NCBI RefSeq assembly: GCF_030077865.1
Contig: NZ_JASDDP010000020.1
DNA from: Mycoplasma_H phocimorsus
GTDB lineage: Bacteria > Bacillota_I > Bacilli_A > Mycoplasmatales > Metamycoplasmataceae
Strand: one strand, 5' to 3'
Length of the DNA stretch: 42,579 bases
Each line of letters starts with the position of its first letter. Within the stretch, counting starts at the first letter, position 1. The translations under genes were made by a program, and so were the position numbers. The notes beneath the pieces were generated by a model. The model had not been told where the DNA came from. It saw only the letters and a list, made by a program, of their open reading frames with translations, and ran no database searches. Below are positions 19,773 through 28,759 of this stretch, piece after piece.

Positions 19773-21389
19773 ATGATAGATATTATAAATTTATCAAAAG
19801 TATTTTCAGATAAAAAATTATTTGAGAATGTGAATTTAAAATTTGTTGAAGGTGAAACATACGGAATTATTGGGGCAAATGGTGCTGGAAAATCAACATT
19901 TTTAAAAATTATTGCTGGTGAAGTAGAATCTTCTAGTGGACAAATTATTATTGAAAAGAATAAAAGAATTTCAGTGCTTTCACAAGATCATAATGCATAC
20001 GATGAAATGATTGTTAATGAAGTTGTTATTTCAGGTAATCAAAAATTAATTGAAATTGAACAAATGAAAAATGCTATTTATATGGATCCTGAAGCAACCG
20101 AAGAAGATTATACTAGAGCAGCTGAATTAGAAGAACAATTTGGAGAGTTAGGTGGATATGAAGCGGAAAGTAGTGCTAATGAACTACTTTCAAACTTAGG
20201 AATTGAAAAAGAAAAATGATTTGTTCCTATGCATGAATTAAAAGCTAATGAAAAAGTTAAGGTTTTGCTTGCCAAAGCTTTATTTGGTAATCCAGATATT
20301 TTAATTTTAGATGAGCCCACTAACCACCTTGACTTAAGAGCTATTAAATGACTTGAAAACTTTTTAAGTGAATATACAAATATTGTTATTGTAGTTTCTC
20401 ATGATAGCGACTTTTTAGATTCAATTTGTACTTCAGTTGTTGATATTGACTTTAATGAAGCAAGAATGTTTAGAGGAAATTATTCATTTTGAAAAGAATC
20501 TTCACAATTAGCTCTTGAAATGCAAAAAGCTGCTAATGTAAAAAAAGAAGCTCAAGTTGAAAAATTGAAACAATTTATTGCTCGTTTTAGCGCCAATGCT
20601 TCTAAATCAGCTCAAGCTACAAGTAGAAAAAAATTACTTGAAAAAATTACTATTGATGAAATTAAGCCTTCAAATAGAAAATATCCATTTATTAGATGAG
20701 ATTTATTTAGAGAGCCTGGTAAGCAAATTTTAACTGTTGAAAATTTAACATATGTTAATGAAAAAGGAGAAACATTATTTGAAAATGTTTCATTCTCGTT
20801 AAATGCAAAAGAAAAATTAGTAATTTTAGGTAATGATGATATTGCTAAAACAAGATTTTTACAAATTTTAAATGGTGATATTCAACCTACAGCAGGTAGT
20901 GTTAAATGAGGACAAACTATTAAAAAAACTTATTTCCCTAATGATAATTCTGCATATTTTAAAAATAGTGATGATAATATTCTTGAATGAATTAGCCAAT
21001 GACCTCTTAATAATGAAATTAAAGAGAATGCTGATAATTCCGATCATAGAATGAGACAGTTTTTAGGAAGAATGTTGTTTTCAAATGATTCAGTATTTAA
21101 AAAAGTAAGTATTACTTCTGGTGGAGAAAAAGCAAGATTAATGTTTTCAAGAATGATGCTGCTTGAATCTAATTTCTTATTATTAGATCAACCACTTGAT
21201 CATCTTGATACTGAAAGTATTGATTCAGTTATTGAGGGTCTTGAAGCTTATAAAAGTGGGTGCATATTTACAACATATAATAGAGCATTTGTAAAAAAAG
21301 TTGCTAATGTAATTTTAGAAATTAAGCCTAATGAGTCATTTTTATTTAGAGGAAATCTTGAACAATACGAAGAAAGAATGGGGTATTAA
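19773..21389 (+). CDS. ABC-F family ATPase (YbiT/YkpA-like)
   Basis: A cytosolic protein of 538 residues with two ABC domains and no membrane part, as in ABC-F translation factors that act at the ribosomal E site. In NBD1, Walker A is GANGAGKST (from residue 34) and Walker B is LILDEPTNHLD (about 180), but the signature is degenerate (ELKANEKVKVLLAKAL). NBD2 shows the reverse: a good signature (TSGGEKARLMFSRMML) with degenerate Walker A (LGNDDIAKTRF, about 353) and Walker B LLLDQPLDHLD, in which the catalytic Glu is Gln. The interdomain linker lies near residues 250-300. The stop overlaps the tyrS start by one base (TAATG), so the two are coupled. AAGGAG precedes the start. Confidence 0.88.
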
Positions 21390-22627
21390 TGGATATTATT
21401 AAGGATCTTAAAGCCAGAGGCATTTTAAAAGATGTTTCAAACATTGAAAAGTTTAAATCCCTTGAAAAAAATAGTGCTATTTATATAGGTTTTGATCCAA
21501 CAGCTACTTCATTACATTTAGGAAATTATATTCAAATCGCAATTTTGAAGCGATTTGAATCTTATGGGTTTAAGCCTTATGCAATTTTAGGCGGTGCCAC
21601 TGGAATGATTGGTGACCCATCATTTAAAAATGCTGAAAGAAAATTATTAGATGAAAAAGCTATTAATTTAAATAAACAAAAAATAAAAAAACAACTGGAA
21701 TTTTTTGGTCTTGAAGTAATTGATAATTATGATTGATATAAAGATATGTCAATTATTGATTTTTTAAGAAACATTGGTAAACTTGTTAATATTTCCTATT
21801 TATTAGCTAAAGATTCAATTAAGTCAAGAATTGAAAAAGGACTAAGTTTTACAGAATTTTCATACTCTCTTTTACAAGGTTATGATTTTTTACATCTTTT
21901 TAGAACGAAAAATATTAAAATACAATTTGGGGGGAGCGATCAATGAGGTAATCTCACCACTGGACTCGAGATGATCTCTAAAAATGTTAACAAGGACCAT
22001 GATGCTATAATCATGACTGGTAATTTATTAACCGATCAAAACGGTAATAAAATCGGTAAGTCTCAAGGCGGCGGAGGTCTTTGAATAGATAAAGAAATGA
22101 ACCCCCCATTTAATTTGTATCAGTATTTTATAAACTTGGATGATGCTATTGTAGAAAAATTTTATAAATGGTTTTCTTTTAAACCACTTGATGAAATTGA
22201 TCAAATCATTAGTGAATGAAAGAAAGCTTCATTCAAAAAAACAGCACAAAAAATGTTGGCTTTTGAAGTAGTTGAAAATATTTACTCAAAAAATGATGCT
22301 CAAAAAGCTGTAGAAATTACAACAGCATTATTTGAAAATCAAGAAAAACTTCTTGATTTAAGTGCTAAAGATATAGCACAATTAACAAATAGTTTACCTA
22401 CTTATTCTTCATGTCAAACTTCTATTAAAGAAGTTTTACTACAAAATAAAATCGTTTCTTCAAATCGTGAATTAAACGAATTTATAAATTCTAATTCTAT
22501 TTCTATAAATAGTCAAAAAATCACTGATTCCTCAAATATTATTAATTTTTATTATGACAATAAATTTGCTTTAGTAAAAATTGGTAAAAGAAAATACTAT
22601 ATTATAAAAAATGAAATATCTTATTAA
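21389..22627 (+). CDS. tyrS: Tyrosyl-tRNA synthetase
   Basis: A class I synthetase of 412 residues that charges tRNA-Tyr. The HIGH-type motif is in PTATSLHLGNYIQ, the tyrosine-binding region is YSLLQGYDFLHLF and FGGSDQWGN, and the KMSKS-type loop is KIGKSQGGGG. A C-terminal S4-like RNA-binding domain follows (ELNEFINSNSISINSQKI). The tryptophan in SDQWGNLTTG is TGA. The start overlaps the stop of the ABC-F gene, implying translational coupling. Confidence 0.96.
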
Positions 22628-23003
22628 AAAAGTTCTACAAGTTTGTTAATTATGCTCACTTTCTTTACATCTTGTATAATTTATTAAAACTTTTTTATTT
22701 AATTATTTTTATTATTATTTTATTATTGCTAAGTAAAGTTTTTATTATATATCTATAAAAATATTAAATTTTGCAAGTTTCAAATCTTTTGAAATTTTGT
22801 AATTGTTATATGTTTACGCTTAAATATTTAAAATTTTTAAATAGTTATATTTTTTTTTAAATTTTGTAATTATTTTATTTTGTTATAAATTTTTATATAA
22901 GCCTTATCTATAGTTATTTTTTTATAATATTTTAAGCATTTATCTATTAGTCTTTTTTCTTATACATGCTGTCTAATAGATTTAATCATTAATAATTATT
23001 TCT
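22628..23003. other. Gene-free stretch after tyrS with possible structured RNA
   Basis: No ORF on either strand is credible. The stretch is extremely T-rich on the plus strand. Two structured elements are visible: TTTCAAAT-C-TTTTGAAA near 22788-22804, and a 9-bp stem ATCTATTAG / CTAATAGAT spanning about 22942-22980 with a 22-nt loop. A strong terminator follows at 23004. This could be a long tyrS 3' UTR or a small RNA. I cannot identify a known RNA family. Confidence 0.3.
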
Positions 23004-23034
23004 AAAACAAGAAGTTTTTTGCTTCTTGTTTTTT
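23004..23034 (+). terminator. Terminator upstream of the PQ-loop gene
   Basis: AAAACAAGAAG-TTTTTTG-CTTCTTGTTTT followed by T. The 11-bp stem is identical to that of the terminator after the PQ-loop gene (23854-23887). Confidence 0.85.
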
Positions 23035-23101
23035 CATATTTTTTTATTTATTAACTATATAATTTTTTTATTAATTTATTAGATTGTTAGAAAGGAATAA
23101 A

Positions 23102-23875
23102 ATGGAAGGATTTTTAAAAATTTGAGATTATTCAATATTAGGTAAAATTGGGGTAATTTCAGGACTTATCTCTTTAGTTATAACTGTATTTTTAGGGCTG
23201 CCACAATTGATAAAAGTAATTAGAGAAAAACAAACGAAAAATGTTAATTTTGTTTCATTTTGAATATTTAATATAGGGTTGCTTCTTTGAATTGTTTATG
23301 CTACATTATTACCAGGCAGTTTACTCCCTGTAGTAATAGCTAATTTACTTTCAGTAATAATTTACTGTGTTATGATCTTCTTTTTATATTTTTATAAATC
23401 ATGAAAAACAAATGCTTCTAAAATGCTTGGAATGATAAGTATTAGTATTGTACTAATAATAATGTGTTTAATTTCAAGTATTTTAACTATTATTTGGTTA
23501 ATTGATCAAACACGCACAATTGATGAGCATATATTAATTACTATTAATACGCCTTGAATGCAAATTTTACTTTCAAGTATCATACCAGCATTTACATGCT
23601 TATCATTCATTCCTCAATTAATATCAAGCTTTAAAAGAAAATCGTTTGCTGGTGTAAGTGTAGTTTTTAGTTTTATTCTTATGTTAAATAATATTACTTG
23701 ATGACTTTACTGATTTACTGTTGCTAAATACTATGATCCAGCTTTCCCAATTTCATTTATTTTAACATTAAGTTGACAAGCATTAAGTGTTATTATTTAT
23801 TTAATACAATTAACAGCAGTATTAGCTTTTAATTTTAAAGAAAAAAATATAAAAAAACAAGAAGATAAAATCTAA
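23102..23875 (+). CDS. PQ-loop (SWEET-like) membrane transporter
   Basis: A 257-residue membrane protein with two PQ-loop motifs, GLPQLIKVIREKQTKNVNF at about residues 36-54 and FIPQLISSFKRKSFAGVS at about 175-192. Each opens a three-helix bundle, and seven or so helices are expected. PQ-loop proteins move sugars, cystine or other small solutes; the substrate here is unknown. AAAGGAAT precedes the ATG. It is flanked on both sides by terminators with the same stem sequence and so forms its own unit. Several TGA tryptophans occur, for example in the run ITWWLYW. Confidence 0.82.
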
Positions 23876-23887
23876 GCTTCTTGTTTT
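23854..23887. terminator. Bidirectional terminator PQ-loop gene / Smr gene
   Basis: AAAACAAGAAG / CTTCTTGTTTT stem, 12-nt loop, overlapping the PQ-loop gene stop and ending at the Smr gene stop. The stem is identical to that at 23004-23034. Confidence 0.82.
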
Positions 23888-24177
23888 TATTTATAGACAA
23901 TATAAGTTCCAGAATTTATTTTCTCATAGTGAAGATTTTCGCTTTTAAAAATGTTTTCAATAGCTAGAGATAAAACTCCGCTTCCTATTCCAGTGATAAA
24001 TTTCATTTTACCATATGAAGAAAGTGAAAATAATTTTGTTAGTACAAAGCCAGTCATTCTCGCTTCATCCATACCATGAAGATCATATGTTGGCATAAAC
24101 TCATGTTCATAATCTTGATAACCATAAAAAGAGTTTAAACTTTTTTTATATTTTTTTAAGATTTTTTTACTTGACAT
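23887..24177 (-). CDS. Small MutS-related (Smr) domain protein
   Basis: A 96-residue protein that is essentially one Smr domain, with the hallmark YDLHGMDEARM, then the TGIGSGVL motif. Smr domains are nucleases acting on DNA or RNA, and some rescue collided ribosomes. There is no MutS2 ATPase part. The ATG at 24175-24177 lies inside the last codons of fpg, giving an overlap of 22 nt; a TTG nine bases upstream is possible. Coupling to fpg suggests a role in nucleic acid maintenance, which is inference. Confidence 0.83.
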   Translation of the reverse strand: MSSKKILKKYKKSLNSFYGYQDYEHEFMPTYDLHGMDEARMTGFVLTKLFSLSSYGKMKFITGIGSGVLSLAIENIFKSENLHYEKINSGTYIVYK

Positions 24178-24983
24178 TTTGGACAAATGAAAGATTTTTC
24201 TGAACCTTGTTTAACAATCTGAATAGGTGTTTGACAAATGTTACACAATAATCCTTCGCGATTATAAACATTTAATTGTTTTTTATACATACCAATTTCT
24301 GTATTAGGATCAATTTTTGATATATTTTCTGCCCCCATATCTATTTCTGATTGAGCCAAAATTTCTTGAGCAGTTAAAACAATTTTTCTTGCTTCTTCTT
24401 TAGAAATAAATTTACATAAAGTAAAAGGATGAAGCCCAGCCTTAAATAAGATTTCATCAGAATAAATATCACCAATTCCAATGATATAATTTCCTGATTT
24501 AAGAGCCCATTTTAGTGTTTTATTTTTTTTGTAAATTGCATTAAATAAATCTTCATAATTTTTATTAATTGCAGTTACACCTTTTGTTAAAATTGGTGAT
24601 TTTAAAGTATAAGTTTGGTGCGATCTTAAATGAAAACACCCTTGTTGATCAGGATCAACAAAATGTAACTCACTTTCATCTTTAAATTTAAAAATGATTA
24701 GTGTGTTTTTAACTGGTTTTGTACTTTGTTTATAATAAAAGAAGTTACCATTTTGTTTAGGGTTTGAAACAATTGCCTTATTTTTAGTTAACATTCAAAC
24801 AAGACAAGCATTTTTTTCTTTAACTTCAGTTATTATTTCGTTTTTAACAGTCCTTTCAAAATCTGTCATTTCAATATTTTTAATTACTGTTGCTTTTCTA
24901 ATTTCAACAGAAGCAATTACTTTGTTTTTTATAACATTATTCATTGCTCTTTTGATAGTTATTATTTCTGGTAGTTCAGGCAT
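24156..24983 (-). CDS. fpg: Formamidopyrimidine-DNA glycosylase (MutM)
   Basis: A base-excision repair enzyme that removes 8-oxoguanine and formamidopyrimidines and cuts the abasic site. The 275 residues match the family. The N terminus MPELPE supplies the catalytic Pro2 and Glu3, the helix-two-turn-helix is in GNYIIGIGDIYSDEILF, and a C-terminal zinc finger CNIC ... CPKC closes the protein. One TGA tryptophan joins the two open blocks (CLVWMLTKN). The ATG lies 6 nt after a TATAAT with no ribosome binding site. It overlaps the downstream Smr gene. Confidence 0.95.
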
Positions 24984-24989
24984 GCTTTT

Positions 24990-24995
24990 ATTATA
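24990..24995 (-). promoter_or_regulatory. -10 element of fpg (leaderless type)
   Basis: A perfect TATAAT on the minus strand, six bases (AAAAGC) before the fpg ATG. Confidence 0.6.
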
Positions 24996-25031
24996 TCAAA
25001 TAAATAATCATTATTTTAACAATATAAATAA

Positions 25032-25037
25032 TATAAT
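25032..25037 (+). promoter_or_regulatory. -10 element of the S1-domain gene (leaderless type)
   Basis: TATAAT, seven bases before the ATG at 25045, in a 61-bp divergent intergenic region shared with fpg. Confidence 0.55.
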
Positions 25038-25044
25038 AATTAAT

Positions 25045-25365
25045 ATGTATATAGGTCAGAACATAAAGGTTATAATAAAAAAAGTAAATCATAATTCGCT
25101 GTTTGTTGAATATAAACATGCTAAAAGCATTATTGAATATGATGATATTTTAGATTATAAAAATTACAATTTAAAAGATATTTTCAGTGTAAATGAAATA
25201 ATAAATGTTAAAGTTATTAACATTATTGATGCTAACAACTTTAATGCCTCTTTTAAAGTTTTACACCACAATTTTTCTAAATTACAAACAAAATTTTTTA
25301 TTAAAGAAACACCAGGTGGCTTTAATAAACTTAAACGTTATATAACAAAGGAATATAATGAGTAA
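25045..25365 (+). CDS. S1 RNA-binding domain protein
   Basis: A 106-residue protein resembling a single S1/OB-fold domain: a start like YIGQNIKVIIKKVNHNSLFVEY, then INVKVINIIDANNFNASFK, then a short basic tail with a GGFNKLKRY motif. Small S1 proteins of this kind (YabR/GSP13-like) bind RNA or the ribosome. The ATG at 25045 follows a TATAAT by 7 nt. An upstream in-frame extension to 24922 would run back into fpg and is rejected. Its stop overlaps the start of the Pgi-like gene by 8 nt. Confidence 0.72.
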   Translation: MYIGQNIKVIIKKVNHNSLFVEYKHAKSIIEYDDILDYKNYNLKDIFSVNEIINVKVINIIDANNFNASFKVLHHNFSKLQTKFFIKETPGGFNKLKRYITKEYNE

Positions 25366-26557
25366 AATTAAAATTAATTACAATTATATAGATATTGAAA
25401 GAGCACTTAAGAATTTTTCTTCAAAAACATTTGAAGTAGTTAAAGAAATTAATAATTATAGTGTTAAAGATTTTGAATATTTTAACTATAAAGATACAAT
25501 TTACGGTTATAACATTAAAACCTTTGAAAAAATCTTTCAACAAGTTAATGAAATATATGCTTCTGATATTGAATACTGTTTAGTTATTTGTCCTAAAACT
25601 GTTTCATTACAAATTGAAATGATAATTAAATTTTTAATTAATAAATATTTAGATAATCGAAAATATATTCAAATCGAATTTGTTTCTCCAGATGATGTAA
25701 CTTCTAAAATTGATTTTTTAAAGCATAAATTTTGTGAAAAGAAATTTATTTTAGTTAACTATATTTTTAAAGATAATAAATCACAAAATTATTTATTTGA
25801 AATTTTTAAAACAATTTTAATTAAAAATATTGGTTTTTATAATGCAAAAAAATTAATTTATTATGGTATTAAAACTTCTGATTTACAAAATTTATATTTT
25901 GCTAAATATGAGGGTTATAAAACATTAATAATTAATGAAAAATTATCAGAAGAATTTTCAATTTATTCTATTCCTTCACTTTTTATTCTTGCTCTTAGTG
26001 GTGTAGATTCTAAACAATTAGTTGATGCTGCTATTGAAGCATTTGATGAATTTGACTATGAAGATATTAAACTTAACGTATTTCTTGAATATGTTACAAT
26101 TCTTTTAAGCTTAGATTTTGATTTTTTAACGCTTAGTTCATTTGATCCTGCAACTGATATAGTTTCTGAATTTGTAAAAGAATATCTTTTTATTATTTCT
26201 AATTCTATTGTTCGTACTTCGAGTTTTCCAAATACATATTTTGCTAATTGAACTTCTAAATTTAACATAAAATGTTTACAACATTTTATATGAATTAAAG
26301 AAAAAAGATTTGATTATGAAATTTATGATGATGTTAATGATGAAGATCATCTTTCTCATTTAGATGTTTTAAACATTAACAAGATGCAAGATACTCTTTA
26401 TAATATGTCCAAAGATATTCAAGGCGAATATGGATATCGCCCATTAATAGAATTAATTTTAACTGATCGAAGCGAAATATCAATTAGTCAATTTATTATT
26501 TTTATTCAAAAAGTTTCATTATTGCTTAAATATTTAAGATCTAAAAAACATAAATAA
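25358..26557 (+). CDS. Divergent glucose-6-phosphate isomerase-like protein, probably inactive
   Basis: This 399-residue protein aligns by eye with bacterial Pgi over most of its length. Examples are SIPSLFILALSGVDSKQLVDAAIEA (Pgi: S-x-L-x-P-V-G-L-L-P-x-A-x-G-x-D), the block before it (AKYEGYKTLIINEKLSEE), and the C-terminal segment from NINKMQDTLYNMSKD onward. Key elements are missing. The SKSGTT phosphate loop is replaced by VNYIFKDNKSQN, the catalytic Arg in G-G-R-[FY]-S is EEFS, the Glu and His motifs are unrecognisable, and the protein ends before the signature with the catalytic Lys. The frame is intact and coupled to the S1 gene, so it may have a non-catalytic role. Confidence in Pgi ancestry is moderate. 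Confidence 0.65.
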
Positions 26558-26558
26558 T

Positions 26559-26583
26559 AGCAGGCTAAAGCCTGTTTTATTTT
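26559..26583. terminator. Terminator between the Pgi-like gene and the minus-strand lipoprotein
   Basis: GCAGGC-TAAA-GCCTGT stem-loop followed by TTTATTTT on the plus strand. It overlaps the stop of the convergent lipoprotein gene. Confidence 0.75.
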
Positions 26584-28550
26584 GATATTATTTGACTTAA
26601 AAAACTATTTATAATTGTTGAAAATGAGCTATTTTTATCAATTTGTTTAGAAATGGTTGAAAAAATATCAATAGCTTCGCGTGTTTTATTAAATGTACTA
26701 CTAGAAATAGAAATAGTTGTTGTTAATAAATCTATTACTCCCCGAGCAATTTTCATACTTTTTGGTATTTGATTTTTAAGTAAAATCATGCTCGATTCAA
26801 TAGTATCTAATATAGGATCAACAATTAAGGTTAATGTTGAAATAGCTTGAGATGATGTAATTTCTTTAGTTATTGTTGTAATAATTACATCGATAATAGT
26901 TTTAAGCGCCCCTTCTTTTTTAGTTTTATTTTTATTATCACCAATTAAAGCTTTTAATAATTTTGAAATAGCTTTAATTTTATCTTGCGAAATTTCTTTA
27001 GAAATTTTAGCTTTAATCATCACATCATTAATAGTTTTTATAACACTATAACTAGAATCAGCTATAAATGATAATATTGAATATATTACATCTTTAATAA
27101 CTATATAAGGTAATTCACTATTATTTCAATCTTCAATAAGTTCATGTTTAATTATTCCATTTTTAAAAGTATTTAATATATGAATAATTCCTGAATTTAA
27201 AATACTTACAGCGCTATTAATTCCTGAACGTATTATCTTTGCTTTTTCGTTTAATTCAGGGTAAATATATTTACATTTAGCATAATCCCATTTAAGAAAT
27301 AATCCTTTTTCATCTTCTGCTTCTCAAGCAAATTTTTTTCAGTTTCATTCTCATATATGTTTACCATCATTAGCTGCTGGTATTAATGAAATAATAACAC
27401 TAGCCGCACTATCTTTAAGTCTTATCATATATTCACTTAATTCATCAAAGCTCATTTTTCCACCTAATGAGCCATTGATAATTAAATAAATAGTGTCAAA
27501 AAGAAAATTAAACATTGGAACTAATTCTCGAGCTTCAGTTCAAGAAAGAGCGTAAATGCCAATTTTGCTAAATATTTTTTTTATTGAACTGTCTTTTTCT
27601 TGGGATTTTTCTATTTCATTTTTGATTAATTCATCATCTTCTAAAATGCCAATTAGCATTCTTTGAATACTTTTTAAAGATGAAAGAGCTGCACAACGTT
27701 GGGAATAAAATCTTTTATATCTAGTTAGCTTGGGATTAGCACTAATTATTACAGGTTTTTGTGTATCATTTGAAAGTTTTATTTTTGAAAATTGACCATC
27801 AAAAACAATTTCTTGATTTTGAAATTTTCATTTTAAGCTATCAGCAATAAAATCTTCAGGCTCATACTTATTTCCTAAATCCTTTTTTGAAAGATCATTA
27901 ATTGTTAGTAAAGAATTAATATTAATTGTTCCATCTTCTTCAAGATATGTATTTTTTTGAATTAATTTATCAAAAATTTTAAACTTTACTTCAACAAGTT
28001 TTTTAAGTTTTAAAATTAATTCAATATTTGAATTAGATTTTTTAATCAATAATTTTTTATCTAATTCAAATGCTTCATTATTTTTAATCTGCAATAAGTC
28101 TTGTTTAGTTAATTGCTGAATTTCATGATTATTTTTAAGTCAAATTTCTTTAACTTTATAACCTTCAAAGCATCGCTGATTTAGCTCTGAAATAATTTCT
28201 GAATTTTTTAATCGCTCAAACTCTTTTAATTGAAATGGTATTTTAAGAATGATTTCATTTTTTTTAGCAATAAAATTATTTTCAATTTGATTTATTTTTT
28301 CTAATTCAAATTTAGATTCATCATTAATTTCTCTTATAATATTTTCATAATTATTTTCTTGTTTTGATAAATTGTTATTATTTAATTGCAATAAAAAATT
28401 ATTTTCAATTTGTTCTTGTTTTAATTTGTTTAATTCATAATTTAATTTATTTAATTTATCTTTATTTATGACTTGTATTTGACAACTAATACTAGTTAGT
28501 GCAATAAAAGGGAATATTAAGAATATTCCCCATTTTTTTATATTTTTAAT
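26577..28550 (-). CDS. Lipoprotein of unknown function with ATT start codon
   Basis: A single frame of 657 residues, continuous when TGA is Trp. It begins with a classic lipoprotein signal: KNIKKW, a hydrophobic stretch, then TSISC with the lipidated Cys at residue 23. The start must be ATT (28548-28550): it lies 5 nt after GGAG, and no ATG, GTG or TTG with a ribosome binding site fits. After the signal comes a long Asn/Lys/Glu-rich region (about 25-150) likely to be helical, then a central Trp-rich segment (EWNWKKFAWEAEDEKGLFLKW), then Ile/Ser/Thr-rich helices to the end. I recognise no family. It is probably a surface antigen. It lies divergent from the pullulanase lipoprotein. Confidence 0.75.
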
Positions 28551-28759
28551 AATTTCTCCAATCTGTCATTTTAATGACAAAATTAATAAATAAAAATAAT
28601 AAAAATATTTAAAAAAAAGAAATAATTAAGAAAAATGTTTAATTTTTCACATTTTTACCTGTTGAGTATTGTGCTGATAAGAGCACTATATATACAACTT
28701 ATAATGTTTATGTTAATTTATAAAGAATAATTAATTAGTATTAATTAAAGAGGTATTTC
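28551..28759. promoter_or_regulatory. Divergent lipoprotein promoter region
   Basis: 209 bp between two divergent lipoprotein genes. It contains GTGCT-GATAAG-AGCAC (28671-28686), a small inverted repeat that could be an operator. For the plus gene there is a TATAAT at 28700-28705 and the alternative TTGAGT-19 nt-TATATA. GTCATTAAAATGAC, a 6-bp stem, sits directly before the ribosome binding site of the minus gene. All regulatory roles are conjecture. Confidence 0.3.

Noticed and set aside
26056..26268. Minus-strand frame inside the Pgi-like gene
   Set aside because: Shadow of the coding strand, no start signal and no recognisable motif.
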